DNA of 34,767 nucleotides from Streptomyces flavofungini (GCF_014650815.1 NZ_BMVR01000027.1:1-34767), one strand, 5' to 3'. Shown: positions 5,917-13,959, counted from the stretch's first letter. The notes: generated by a model not told the origin, from the sequence alone. Numbers and translations are program-made.

Positions 5917-8445
5917 TCACCTCTCCTTCTTCGCCTTGCCCTGCTGTGCCTCGGTGAGCCGGGCCGCGGCGACGGCCGCCTGCCCGTAGCTGATGCCGCC
6001 GTCGCCGACGGGAACCGCACGGCCGACCAGGACCCGCAGGCCCTGGGCCCGCAGCCGGCGGCGCACCTGCGTGAGCAATGGGACGTTGACGAAGCAGCCG
6101 CCCCCCAGACACACCGTGCGCGGCGCGCCGTCCTCGACCGCGCGGGCGACGAGTTCGGCCGTGACGGCGGCCAGCGCGCTGTGGAATGCCGCGGCCAGGC
6201 GCGGCACGGGCTCGCCGTCCGCCTGCCGCTCCAGCAGATCTCCGAGGGTGGCCGCCGAGTCGTACACCCACAGGCTCCCCACGCGCACGACGCGGTGCCT
6301 CAGTGGTACGGGGTGGTCCCGGCCCGCACGTCCTACGGCGGCCTCCAGGGCGACAGCGGCCTCGCCCTCGTAGCTGACGGTGTCGACGAGGCCGAGCAGG
6401 CTCGCGACGGTGTCGAACAGCCGCCCCGCGCTGGACGCGCGGGGACAGTTGACCTCGCGCTCCACCATGGATCGCACCACCTCGACGAGGCGTGCATCAA
6501 GCCGCCCCAGGAACCCGCGGGCGACCCTCTCCAGCGATGGTGAGCCGAGCGGTTCCGCCCCGAAGACATGCCCGAGCGCCATCCTGCTCGGGTGCCGAAC
6601 CGCCGCCTCGCCCCCGGGCAGCGGCGCGGTGGCGAAGCGCCCCACCCGCCGATATCGGGTCAGGTCGGCGACGAACACCTCCCCGCCCCACAGCGTGCCG
6701 TCGTCCCCCAGCCCGAGCCCGTCGCAGGCGACTCCGAGGAACGGCCCGCGCACCCCGTGCTCGGCGGCGCAGGCGGCCACGTGGGCGTGATGGTGCTGCA
6801 CGGCGACGTGTGGCACGGGCTGCTCCAGCGCCCACCGCGTCGACAGATACCCGGGGTGCAGATCGTGCGCGACGGCGCGCGGGGTGATGCCGGTGAGCCG
6901 GCACATGTCCGCGTACGCCTGTGTGAATGCCTCGTACGTGGCCGCATCCGCCAAGTCCCCCTCGTGCGGGCCGACATGGGCCACGCCCGCGTCGGCGAGA
7001 GTGAAGGTGTGCTTCAACTGGGCGCCCGCACCCGCGAGCGGCACGGACGCGGGCGGGTCGAGGGGCAGCGGTGCGGGGGCGAGGCCGCGGGCACGGCGCA
7101 CGGTGAGCGGGAGTCGGCCGACGGCGGCGACCACGGAGTCGTCGTAGCGGGCGCGGATCGGCCGGTCATGAGTGAGGAAGCCGTCGGCGACGCCTTTCAG
7201 GGCGCGACAGGCATCGGTGTCGTCGATGGCGATGGGCTCGTCGGCGAGGTTGCCGCTGGTGACGACGAGCGGCCGGTCGAGCTCGTGCAGGAGCAGGTGG
7301 TGCAGTCCGGTGGTGGGCAGGAACAGGCCGAGACGGTCGGCGACCGGAGCCGGCGCGGGGGAGCGGGTGGGCAGCCCCGGCTCAGGTGCGGGCGTCGGCT
7401 GACCCGGGTGCGCGGCGGGCACCGGCTGTCGAGAGTGCACGGCCGGTGCGACCTGCGGCACGGCTCCACCCTGCCCCCGCCGGGCACGCAGCAGCACCAC
7501 GGGACGCGCGGACGACGTCAGCAGCGCCAGCTCCGTGCTGTTGAGGCGCGCGAGCCGGCCCGCCGCCGGTACGTCGCGCACCATCACGGCGAACGGCTTG
7601 GTCGGCCTCCGCTTGCGCCGCCGCAACTCGGCCACGGCCGCGGGGTCGGTCGCGTCGCACACCAACTGGTAGCCGCCGAGCCCCTTGACCGCGATGATGC
7701 CGCCCGCGGCGACGGCTCCGACCGCCGCCTTGAGCGCCCGCTCGCCCCGCAGGCTCTCCCAGGCGAGCGTGGGCCCGCACGCGGGACAGGCCACGGGCTC
7801 GGCGTGGAAGCGCCGGTCACGGGCGTTGGTGTACTCCACCGCGCAGTCGGCGCACAGGGGGAACCGGCGCATGGTGGTCCGGACGCGGTCGTAGGGCAGG
7901 TCCTCGATGATGGTGGCCCGCGGCCCGCAGTCGGTGCAGTTGACGAACGGATAGCGGTAGCGACGGTCCCCGGGCGTGAACAGCTCGCGCAGGCAGGCGT
8001 CGCAGATGGCGGCGTCGGCGGGGATCTCGCGGCGCGCCGTCGCGGAGCGGGGTCCGGGCCCGCTGCGACGAATGTCGAATGCCGCTCCACCGCGCGGCTG
8101 CGCGGTGGAGGGTGCTGTCTCCCCGCCCGAACCGGACACAGCGCCCTGCCCCGCAGCCGCGGGGCCGGGCGGCGCGCCGCGGCCCCGGCCCTGGAACGGC
8201 GCCGCGCCGGTCACATCGTTCCACCTGACCTCACGCACGCACGCGAGCACCGGCGCGTCCGTGCGCAGCCGTCGGCGGAACTCGGCGACCGCGTCGGCCG
8301 GTCCTGCCACTTCGCCCTCGACGTGCCCGTCCACGTTCGCCACCCAGCCGCTCAGGCCGAGCCCGCCCGCCAAGCGGTGCACGAACGGCCGGAACCCCAC
8401 GCCCTGCACGGTCCCGTGAACCGTGAAACCCCGCGTCACACGCAT
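5917..8445 (-). CDS. hypF: Carbamoyltransferase HypF
   Basis: An 842-residue enzyme that makes the cyanide ligands of the [NiFe] centre from carbamoyl phosphate, passing carbamoyl to HypE. In order: acylphosphatase domain (about 1-85, GTVQGVGFRPFVHRLAGGL), four CxxC pairs of the zinc fingers (Cys148/151, 170/173, 198/201, 220/223), a YrdC-like domain (IIAVKGLGGYQLVCDATDP), and a Kae1-like domain with HHHAHVAACAAEHG and ACDGLGLGDDGTLWGGE. ATG 8445 follows GTGAGGCGGGG and lies seven bases after the endopeptidase stop; an ATG at 8475 is less likely. Two low-complexity insertions are unusual: about 50 residues (85-140) before the first zinc finger, and a Pro-rich stretch (VPAAHPGQPTPAPEPG) inside the YrdC domain. 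The catalytic domains look intact. Confidence 0.95.
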   Translation of the reverse strand: MRVTRGFTVHGTVQGVGFRPFVHRLAGGLGLSGWVANVDGHVEGEVAGPADAVAEFRRRLRTDAPVLACVREVRWNDVTGAAPFQGRGRGAPPGPAAAGQGAVSGSGGETAPSTAQPRGGAAFDIRRSGPGPRSATARREIPADAAICDACLRELFTPGDRRYRYPFVNCTDCGPRATIIEDLPYDRVRTTMRRFPLCADCAVEYTNARDRRFHAEPVACPACGPTLAWESLRGERALKAAVGAVAAGGIIAVKGLGGYQLVCDATDPAAVAELRRRKRRPTKPFAVMVRDVPAAGRLARLNSTELALLTSSARPVVLLRARRGQGGAVPQVAPAVHSRQPVPAAHPGQPTPAPEPGLPTRSPAPAPVADRLGLFLPTTGLHHLLLHELDRPLVVTSGNLADEPIAIDDTDACRALKGVADGFLTHDRPIRARYDDSVVAAVGRLPLTVRRARGLAPAPLPLDPPASVPLAGAGAQLKHTFTLADAGVAHVGPHEGDLADAATYEAFTQAYADMCRLTGITPRAVAHDLHPGYLSTRWALEQPVPHVAVQHHHAHVAACAAEHGVRGPFLGVACDGLGLGDDGTLWGGEVFVADLTRYRRVGRFATAPLPGGEAAVRHPSRMALGHVFGAEPLGSPSLERVARGFLGRLDARLVEVVRSMVEREVNCPRASSAGRLFDTVASLLGLVDTVSYEGEAAVALEAAVGRAGRDHPVPLRHRVVRVGSLWVYDSAATLGDLLERQADGEPVPRLAAAFHSALAAVTAELVARAVEDGAPRTVCLGGGCFVNVPLLTQVRRRLRAQGLRVLVGRAVPVGDGGISYGQAAVAAARLTEAQQGKAKKER
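8085..8110. repeat. 11-bp perfect inverted repeat inside hypF
   Basis: CTCCACCGCGC, loop GGCT, then GCGCGGTGGAG. It lies in the region encoding the low-complexity linker between the acylphosphatase domain and the zinc fingers, so the linker may have arisen by insertion of a palindromic element. Confidence 0.75.
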
Positions 8446-8452
8446 CCCCGCC

Positions 8453-8953
8453 TCACCCCCGTGCCGCGGCGTCACGGTGCCGCACGATGTCGAGCTCGAC
8501 GGACTCGACGAGCGGACCGACGGCTTCCGCGACGGCGTGCGACAGGCCGGTACCCAAGGAGCAGTCGGCGCCCTCGACGGCGTATACGACCAACCGGCCG
8601 GGCAACCGGTCGAGGACGCGGGCGAGTTCGACTGCTTCGCCGAGGCCCAGGCCGTGGGAACTGGTCGTCGGGGGCTGTGCGAGCCGCGCGCTGTCCAGCT
8701 CGATGCGGTGGACGCGGCCCGGGCTGCCTGGATGCGTGTGCGCGGCGTCCACGATCAGCGCCAACTCGGCGTGCTCCCACAGGGAGATGAGTCGACCTGG
8801 ATCGCCGTCGCAGGTGGCGAGCGCCGTCCCGGGCGGCAGCGGACGAGCCGCGGCGCGCTCCCGCAGTCGCCCGACCACTGCCCAGCCCACTCCGTCGTCA
8901 TGCCGGTAGTCGTTGCCCACACCGACGACAGCGATGCGTGTGCGCTCCTTCAT
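8453..8953 (-). CDS. [NiFe]-hydrogenase maturation endopeptidase (HyaD/HybD family)
   Basis: A 166-residue protease that would trim the C-terminus of the hydrogenase large subunit after nickel insertion. Family signs are GVGNDYRHDDGVGWAVV (residues 10-26), the fold core ELALIVDAAH, and SSHGLGLGEAVELARVLDRLP. By comparison with HybD, the nickel ligands would be the acidic residue in the DDG motif, the Asp of VDA and the His of SSHGLG. I chose ATG 8953; a GTG at 8962 is also possible since neither has a strong ribosome site. It heads the tight unit endopeptidase-hypF-hypC and is divergent from the first USP gene, with a shared palindromic box about 45 bases upstream. This endopeptidase links the unit to a real hydrogenase rather than to HypF alone. 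Confidence 0.92.
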   Translation of the reverse strand: MKERTRIAVVGVGNDYRHDDGVGWAVVGRLRERAAARPLPPGTALATCDGDPGRLISLWEHAELALIVDAAHTHPGSPGRVHRIELDSARLAQPPTTSSHGLGLGEAVELARVLDRLPGRLVVYAVEGADCSLGTGLSHAVAEAVGPLVESVELDIVRHRDAAARG

Positions 8954-8991
8954 GGAAGCCACCGTGCCCACCCCCGACGTGCGCCGCGCAG

Positions 8992-9005
8992 GGGCCGAAC
9001 GGCCC
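8992..9005. promoter_or_regulatory. DevR/OsdR-like box between maturation unit and USP gene
   Basis: GGGCC-GAAC-GGCCC is perfect and extends to AGGGGCC-GAAC-GGCCCCT (8990-9007). The 13-base core is identical to the box at 5640. It sits about 45 bases upstream of the endopeptidase start on one strand and about 100 bases upstream of the USP start on the other. A weaker GGGCC half-site follows with its centre 21 bases away (9013-9026). Confidence 0.5.
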
Positions 9006-9097
9006 CTTCCGGGGGCCGCTGCGCCTCTGCCTCGCTGGAGTACGTCACCCCGGTTTCCGGTGGGGAACACGCAACGGGGCCCGACAACGAGAAGGGG

Positions 9098-9988
9098 ATG
9101 AGGGCCGTGGAGCAAGCGCTGATCGTCGGTGCGGACGGTTCCGAGGAGAGTCTGGAGGCGGTGGACTGGGCCGTGGGTGAGGCGGGCCGCCGTGGTGTGC
9201 CGCTGCGGATCGTGTACGCCTCGGCCTGGCAACGGTACGAGGGCCACAAGCCGTCGTTCGGAGTACATCGCAGTCCGGCACACGTGTTCGCCGATCACAT
9301 CGTGGCCCAAGCCGTCGAACGCGCCCACCGCCGTGCCCCGGCGGTGAAGGTCTCCAGCGATGTCGTGGCGGAGGATCCCGTGACCGTACTGGTCCGGGAG
9401 AGCGCGACGGGGTCCACGGTGGTGGTGGGCAGCCGGGGCAGGGGCGGGCTGGCATCGCTCCTGCTGGGCTCCGTGAGTCTGTCGGTGGCCGCGCACGCCC
9501 CGTCACCTGTGATCGTTGTGCGCGGTGGGGAGGAGAATCGCGACGGCGGGTTCCGGGAGGTCGTCGTCGGGATCGACGAGGCGCGCGCGGCAGGGGCGGC
9601 GGTGGCCTTCGCCGTCCGGGCCGCCGAGGCGCGCGGCGCCGTGCTGCGCGCTGTGCACGCCTGGCGGTGCCCCGCCCACGAGGTGCCGGACGTGCCGCGT
9701 GCCGGGGACGCGAAGGACTCTCACCAGATGCGGGCCGAGGCCGAGTTGGATGAAGCGCTGCGTGCTGCGGTGCGAGACGGCACGGCCGCGGTGAGCGCCC
9801 CGAGCGTGCACAAGCACGCCGTCGAGGGCCATGCCCGGGCCGCACTGCTGGCTGCCTCGGCCACCGCCGATCTGCTCGTGGTGGGCGCCCGTCGGCGCAA
9901 GGGACACGTCGGCATGCAACTGGGTGCGGTCAACCACGCGGTTCTGCACCACGCTGCTTGTCCGGTCGCGGTGGTGGCGCACACATGA
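9098..9988 (+). CDS. Tandem-domain universal stress protein (first)
   Basis: A 296-residue protein made of two USP domains. The first (about 1-145) starts ALIVGADGSEESLEAVDWA and ends with the nucleotide loop VVGSRGRGGLASLLLGSVS, which keeps the G-x2-G-x9-G-S pattern of ATP-binding USPs. The second (about 152-296) starts REVVVGIDEARAAGAAVAF, but its loop reads VVGARRRKGHVGMQLGAVN, where the second glycine is Arg, so it may bind nucleotide poorly. Mycobacterial Rv2623 is a tandem USP of this kind under DosR. Start ATG 9098 has GAAGGGG upstream; GTG 9107 is a good alternative with better spacing. It is divergent from the hydrogenase maturation unit. Confidence 0.9.
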   Translation: MRAVEQALIVGADGSEESLEAVDWAVGEAGRRGVPLRIVYASAWQRYEGHKPSFGVHRSPAHVFADHIVAQAVERAHRRAPAVKVSSDVVAEDPVTVLVRESATGSTVVVGSRGRGGLASLLLGSVSLSVAAHAPSPVIVVRGGEENRDGGFREVVVGIDEARAAGAAVAFAVRAAEARGAVLRAVHAWRCPAHEVPDVPRAGDAKDSHQMRAEAELDEALRAAVRDGTAAVSAPSVHKHAVEGHARAALLAASATADLLVVGARRRKGHVGMQLGAVNHAVLHHAACPVAVVAHT

Positions 9989-10021
9989 CCCGCTGGGTGG
10001 GCCCCTGGCTCCACACGCCTC

Positions 10022-10049
10022 GCCAGGGTCATGCGGCCAGGGTCATGCG
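10022..10049. repeat. Perfect 14-bp tandem duplication
   Basis: GCCAGGGTCATGCG occurs twice head to tail with no mismatch, shortly after the first USP gene. No coding sequence covers it. It could be a replication-slippage product or a pair of protein-binding sites. Confidence 0.85.
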
Positions 10050-10307
10050 GTGGGCCGCAGACCGGTGCCGCAGGTCAGTACGTCCGACACAGGCCGACGT
10101 GACGTGCGCAGCCGGTCATCGCCGTACCCGACGCGCGGGATCATCTGAGGGTGCTGTCCCGACGGAGCCATGGCGCGCACCCTCGGTCCGTAGGTCCGCA
10201 CGGCTGTCGTGCGGCGTCGTCACCGTGCCCGAGCTGCGTTCACACGCCGAGGAACGTCGGACGGGACGGGCAGGCCCGGCAAGGACACCCCGGAAGGCCC
10301 CGCTCCA

Positions 10308-10321
10308 GGGCCACACGGCCC
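10308..10321. promoter_or_regulatory. DevR/OsdR-like box upstream of second USP gene
   Basis: GGGCC-ACAC-GGCCC, centred about 63 bases upstream of the ATG. It shares the arms and spacing of the boxes at 5640 and 8992 but has a different centre (ACAC), which suggests that the arms are the recognised part. Confidence 0.45.
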
Positions 10322-10377
10322 CTGCACACCCGGCCCCCGGCAGGCCGATGCTGGCGGGACAACAGGGGGTGACGACG

Positions 10378-11274
10378 ATGGTCCGACCGATCGCGGTGGG
10401 CCTTGACGGCTCACATGAGAGCGTTTCCGCGCTGGACTGGGCGGCCAGGGAGGCGGCACGCCGGGGGCTCCCGCTGCGCCTGGTGCATGCCTGGGAAGGC
10501 ATGCCGAACGAAGCGGAACCGGTGAGCCTGCCGGAGCTGAAGGTGCCTCAGAGCCGTGCACGAACGGTCCTGCGCACTGCCGTGGACCGAGTGCGTGCCC
10601 AGTACCCGCAGGTGTTCCTGACCGCTGAGCCGATTCGGCGGCTGCCTGTTCCCGCGCTCGTGACCGAGGCGGAGTCCGCGGAGCTGCTGGTACTCGGCAG
10701 TCAGGGATTCGGCGGACTGGGCGGGCTGCTCGCGGGGTCGGTCGCCACGGCCGTGGTGGGCCGCGCGCGAACGCCCGTCGTGCTGGTGCGCGCGGGGTTC
10801 GACGCCGTCGACGAGCATGTGCCGAACGGCGCCGGGCAGACCTCGGCCGGTACGCCGTACCGCCCGGTGGCACTGGCCCTCGACTTGGCGCACGAGTGCG
10901 ACTCGCTGCTTGATTTCGCTTTCGAGGCCGCCCGGCACCGCGCCGCTCCTCTGTACGCGGTGTATGCCTGGCGGCTGCCCCACACCCACGCGGACACGGG
11001 CGAACAAGGGCCCGCGCCGGGTCAGGGGGATGCCGAGTGGGCACTGGGCAGCGTGCTCGACCCATGGCGCGACAAGTACCCGGAAGTCACCGTCCACGCG
11101 GAGGCGGAGCACACCCGCCCCGTCCACGCCGTGCTGCGGGCCGCGGAGCACGCGGGCCTGCTCGTCCTCGGCCGGGAGATGCGCAGGGGCACGGTGGGCG
11201 CCCAGACGGGCCACGTCACGCGCATGGCCATCCAGCACGTCAGTTGCCCCATCGCCGTTGTCGCCCATGGCTGA
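10378..11274 (+). CDS. Tandem-domain universal stress protein (second)
   Basis: A 298-residue protein with two USP domains. Domain one starts PIAVGLDGSHESVSALDWAA and carries LVLGSQGFGGLGGLLAGSVA, a complete ATP-type loop. Domain two starts PVALALDLAHECDSLLDFAF and ends LVLGREMRRGTVGAQTGHVT, where the canonical glycines are mostly lost, so only the first half is likely to bind nucleotide. ATG 10378 is preceded by AGGGGGTGA; an in-frame ATG at 10348 is less well placed. GAPDH begins 84 bases downstream, and a third USP follows that. Confidence 0.9.
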   Translation: MVRPIAVGLDGSHESVSALDWAAREAARRGLPLRLVHAWEGMPNEAEPVSLPELKVPQSRARTVLRTAVDRVRAQYPQVFLTAEPIRRLPVPALVTEAESAELLVLGSQGFGGLGGLLAGSVATAVVGRARTPVVLVRAGFDAVDEHVPNGAGQTSAGTPYRPVALALDLAHECDSLLDFAFEAARHRAAPLYAVYAWRLPHTHADTGEQGPAPGQGDAEWALGSVLDPWRDKYPEVTVHAEAEHTRPVHAVLRAAEHAGLLVLGREMRRGTVGAQTGHVTRMAIQHVSCPIAVVAHG

Positions 11275-11358
11275 CCCACCACGGCTGATCAGTGGAACAC
11301 GGTTCACCCGACCACAAGACGTGCCCCATACCACCAACACGACTACAAGGAGCCGCAC

Positions 11359-12363
11359 ATGACCGTCCGCGTAGGCATCAACGGATTCGGCCGCATCGGC
11401 CGCGCCTACCTGCGCTGCGCCCTGGAGCGCGGCCCGGACGTGGAGGTCGTCGCCGTCAACGACATAGCCCCGGTGGGCACGATGGCGCATCTGTTGGAGT
11501 ACGACTCGACGTACGGCAGGCTCCTTGCAGACATCGTGCACGACGATACGTCGATCACCGTGGACGGGCGCCGGGTCGCGGTCACGGCGGAACGCGATCC
11601 GGCCGCCCTGGACTGGCGCAAGGAGCGTGTGGACGTGGTCGTCGAGTCGACCGGCCGCTTCCGCGACCGCGACGCGGCGGCCCTGCACCTGAAGGGCGGC
11701 GCCCGCAAGGTGCTGCTCTCCGCCCCCGGCAAGGGAGTTGACGCGACCGTCGTCATGGGCGTCAACCACGACACGTACGACCCCGCGCGGCACCAGATCC
11801 TCTCCGCCGCGTCCTGCACCACCAACTGCGTCGTGCCGATGGTGACGGTCCTGCATGAGTACTTCGGCATCACCCGTGGCCTGATGACCACCGTGCACGG
11901 CTACACCAACGACCAGGCGCTGCTCGACGGCCCGCACAAGGACCTCCGCCGGGCCCGCTCCGCTGCGCTCAGCATCATCCCGACCAGCACGGGCGCGGCC
12001 CGCGCCGTCGGCTCCATCGTGCCCGACCTGGACGGCGCCCTGAACGGCCTCGCGCTGCGCGTGCCCGTGGAGGACGGCTCACTGACCGACCTCACCGTCG
12101 TGCTGCGGCGCGAGACGACCGCGGAGGAGATCAACGCGGCGTTCGACGAGGCGGCCGCGGATGAACTGTCCGGCGTCCTGCGGGTGTCACGGGCCCCGAT
12201 CGTCTCCCGCGACGTCATCGGCGATCCCGCCTCATGTGTGTTCGACCCGGCCCTCACGCAGGCCCACGGCGACTTGGTGAAGGTCTTCGGCTGGTACGAC
12301 AACGAATGGGGCTACACCAGCCGACTGCTGGACCTGACCGAGTACGTGGCCGAACGGCTGTAG
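11359..12363 (+). CDS. gap: Glyceraldehyde-3-phosphate dehydrogenase
   Basis: A 334-residue full-length type I GAPDH, which interconverts glyceraldehyde 3-phosphate and 1,3-bisphosphoglycerate. Seen: nucleotide fold VGINGFGRIGR (5-15), Asp35 at the end of the second strand (favouring NAD over NADP), catalytic Cys153 in SAASCTTNC, and His180 in TTVHGYTNDQ. The C-terminal WYDNEWGY is the usual signature. AAGGAG lies eight bases before ATG 11359. It sits between two universal stress protein genes, not in a glycolytic operon with pgk and tpi, so it is probably a second, condition-specific copy for substrate-level ATP or NADH turnover when respiration is limited; this is inference from position. 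Confidence 0.97.
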   Translation: MTVRVGINGFGRIGRAYLRCALERGPDVEVVAVNDIAPVGTMAHLLEYDSTYGRLLADIVHDDTSITVDGRRVAVTAERDPAALDWRKERVDVVVESTGRFRDRDAAALHLKGGARKVLLSAPGKGVDATVVMGVNHDTYDPARHQILSAASCTTNCVVPMVTVLHEYFGITRGLMTTVHGYTNDQALLDGPHKDLRRARSAALSIIPTSTGAARAVGSIVPDLDGALNGLALRVPVEDGSLTDLTVVLRRETTAEEINAAFDEAAADELSGVLRVSRAPIVSRDVIGDPASCVFDPALTQAHGDLVKVFGWYDNEWGYTSRLLDLTEYVAERL

Positions 12364-12386
12364 ACAGCACAAGGGAGGCGCATGCC

Positions 12387-13238
12387 ATGGAACGGATGCT
12401 GTGCAGCGGGGTGGACGGGTCGCCCGAGAGCCTCGCTGCGGCCCGGTGGGCGGCGGAGGAAGCCGTCCTCCGCGACGTCCGGCTGCACCTGGTCCATGCC
12501 GGGGGCCGGGGCCCCAAGGTGCCGGGGCCGGAAGGCGCTGTCGTGCGGCGCCGTGCCCGACAGGTTCTGGATGAGGCCGAGGAGCAGGTGAGGTCGGTCT
12601 GCCCGTCGGTGCGGCTGACCGATGAGCACGCTGAAGGGCCCGCGGCGGCCGCTCTGCTGCGGGCGGGCGACGGCGCCGTCATGACCGTGCTCGGATCGCG
12701 TGGTCGGAGCGCGGTCACGGGACTGCTCGTCGGTTCGGTCGCCCAGGGAGTCGTCGCGCGGGCCTCTCACCCGGCCGTGCTCGTACGGGCCGCCGAGCGG
12801 CAGCCGGATGGCGCTGTCGTCCTGGGCATCGACGTGACGGAACCGTGCGACGAGGTGATCGAGTTCGCCTTCACCTCCGCCCTCCTGCACCGGGTGCCTT
12901 TGCACGTGGTGCATGCCTGGAGCGAACCGTCCCCTTCGAGCATCGGTTCGGGCGAGGTGGCCCTGGTGGCGGATTCGAAGCAGATGAAGGAGTGGCAGGG
13001 GTTCGTCGACGCCGTCCTGCAGCCGTGGCGTCTGAAACATCCGGATGCCGACGTCACGGAAACCGTGGAGAAGGGGCGCCCCGCGGCGCTGCTTCTGGGC
13101 GCCGCCGCGGGTGCGGGGTTACTCGTGGTCGGCAGGCGGATACGGGACCGCCCTCGTATCGGCCCGCACACCGGGCCCGTGACCCACAACGTGATCCACC
13201 ACGCGACCTGCCCGGTTGCGGTCGTGCCGCACTGTTGA
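12387..13238 (+). CDS. Tandem-domain universal stress protein (third)
   Basis: A 283-residue tandem USP. Domain one begins RMLCSGVDGSPESLAAARWA and carries TVLGSRGRSAVTGLLVGSVA, the full ATP-type loop. Domain two begins GAVVLGIDVTEPCDEVIEFA and ends LVVGRRIRDRPRIGPHTGPV, a degenerate loop, as in the second USP. It follows GAPDH by 23 bases with AAGGGAGG before the ATG, so the two are likely one transcript. All three USPs in the island keep an intact N-terminal loop and a decayed C-terminal one, which suggests a common ancestor in which the second half lost nucleotide binding. Confidence 0.9.
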   Translation: MERMLCSGVDGSPESLAAARWAAEEAVLRDVRLHLVHAGGRGPKVPGPEGAVVRRRARQVLDEAEEQVRSVCPSVRLTDEHAEGPAAAALLRAGDGAVMTVLGSRGRSAVTGLLVGSVAQGVVARASHPAVLVRAAERQPDGAVVLGIDVTEPCDEVIEFAFTSALLHRVPLHVVHAWSEPSPSSIGSGEVALVADSKQMKEWQGFVDAVLQPWRLKHPDADVTETVEKGRPAALLLGAAAGAGLLVVGRRIRDRPRIGPHTGPVTHNVIHHATCPVAVVPHC

Positions 13239-13404
13239 TCCATTGGTTGTGGGTGACGGTCCCACGGCCGTTGGAGCGGCCGCGAGGATGCCGACGAGAG
13301 CTACGACGCCAGCCTCCACCTCCGAGCCTCCATGAGCTGGATCAACGCCCCCCGACGACAGGCAGGCCGGGCCTGCACCCGGCGGCGCGCGCTGTGGTAC
13401 TCGA

Positions 13405-13482
13405 CTACTTGCGCCTGCTGGATCGCATGGACCAGAGCGTGACTGCGATGCCTACGAGCGCCAAGAGAAAAAGGATCTTCAT
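13405..13482 (-). CDS. Very small single-span membrane peptide
   Basis: A 25-codon frame: a single hydrophobic segment (KILFLLALVGIAVTLW) followed by the basic tail SMRSSRRK. This layout, hydrophobic with an arginine/lysine end, is that of a one-helix membrane peptide with a cytoplasmic C-terminus. GGAGGG lies 12 bases before ATG 13482, a little far for a normal ribosome site. It is isolated between the third USP and a DUF4190-like gene. I do not recognise a family, and a frame this short could be chance. Confidence 0.4.
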   Translation of the reverse strand: MKILFLLALVGIAVTLWSMRSSRRK

Positions 13483-13596
13483 GATGTGCGAGTGCCCTCC
13501 ATGACCCTCGATTACACCGAGGTCCCGTTCGAAGGCCTCGGCAGGTGGTCTCGGCACGTCACGTCGCCCCACGTGAAGGGCGACTGCCGCCCTCAC

Positions 13597-13959
13597 TCAG
13601 GACGCGGCGTCGGTGAGGAACGCGAGCCCCGCCAGTAGTCCCACGTAGGCCAGGACCAAGAGCAGACTGAAGAGGATCAACAGCCAGCCGGTCACGATGC
13701 CCAGGAGCGCGGCGCCGCGGTCGGCGCCGCCCAGGCGCTTGCCACGGCGGCGGCCGAGGTGCCCGGCGGGCACCGCGACAAGACCGAGCACGAACACGAA
13801 GAACGTGTAGAACCCGCCGTACATCAACCAGAACACCGGTGTCAGAAAGATGCCCGCAATCAGGCCGACACCCAGAACGGCAGCCCAGATACTCACCCGA
13901 GCCGGGGTGTTCCGAGGAGCAGTACTGGCCGCACCTATGCCGGGAGCTCCCTCAGCCAC
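13597..13959 (-). CDS. Small DUF4190-like membrane protein
   Basis: A 120-residue membrane protein with three to four hydrophobic helices: AAVLGVGLIAGIFLTPVFWLM, FYTFFVFVLGLVAVPAGHLG, and LLGIVTGWLLILFSLLLVLA. The basic loop GRRRGKRLGGADRGAAL between helices, followed by a GIVTGW turn, is the pattern of DUF4190 proteins (small actinobacterial membrane proteins, often with Pro-rich heads). Start is GTG 13959 behind GGAGAGG, a good ribosome site. Function is unknown; it has no operon partner in the window. Confidence 0.75.
   Translation of the reverse strand: MAEGAPGIGAASTAPRNTPARVSIWAAVLGVGLIAGIFLTPVFWLMYGGFYTFFVFVLGLVAVPAGHLGRRRGKRLGGADRGAALLGIVTGWLLILFSLLLVLAYVGLLAGLAFLTDAAS

Larger units (their letters stand above)
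9989..10377. other. Gene-free stretch between the first two USP genes
   Basis: These 389 bases hold no convincing gene: the open frame reading into the second USP is ordinary high-GC readthrough. The stretch contains a perfect 14-base tandem duplication near its left end and an operator-like palindrome near its right end. A further half-matching site, GGGAC-N5-GGCCC, is at 10263-10277, its centre about 44 bases from the good box. Confidence 0.6.

Noticed and set aside
6568..8790. A plus-strand frame of 740 codons opposite hypF
   Set aside because: Low-complexity antisense of a conserved gene in very high GC DNA; no ribosome site or domain.
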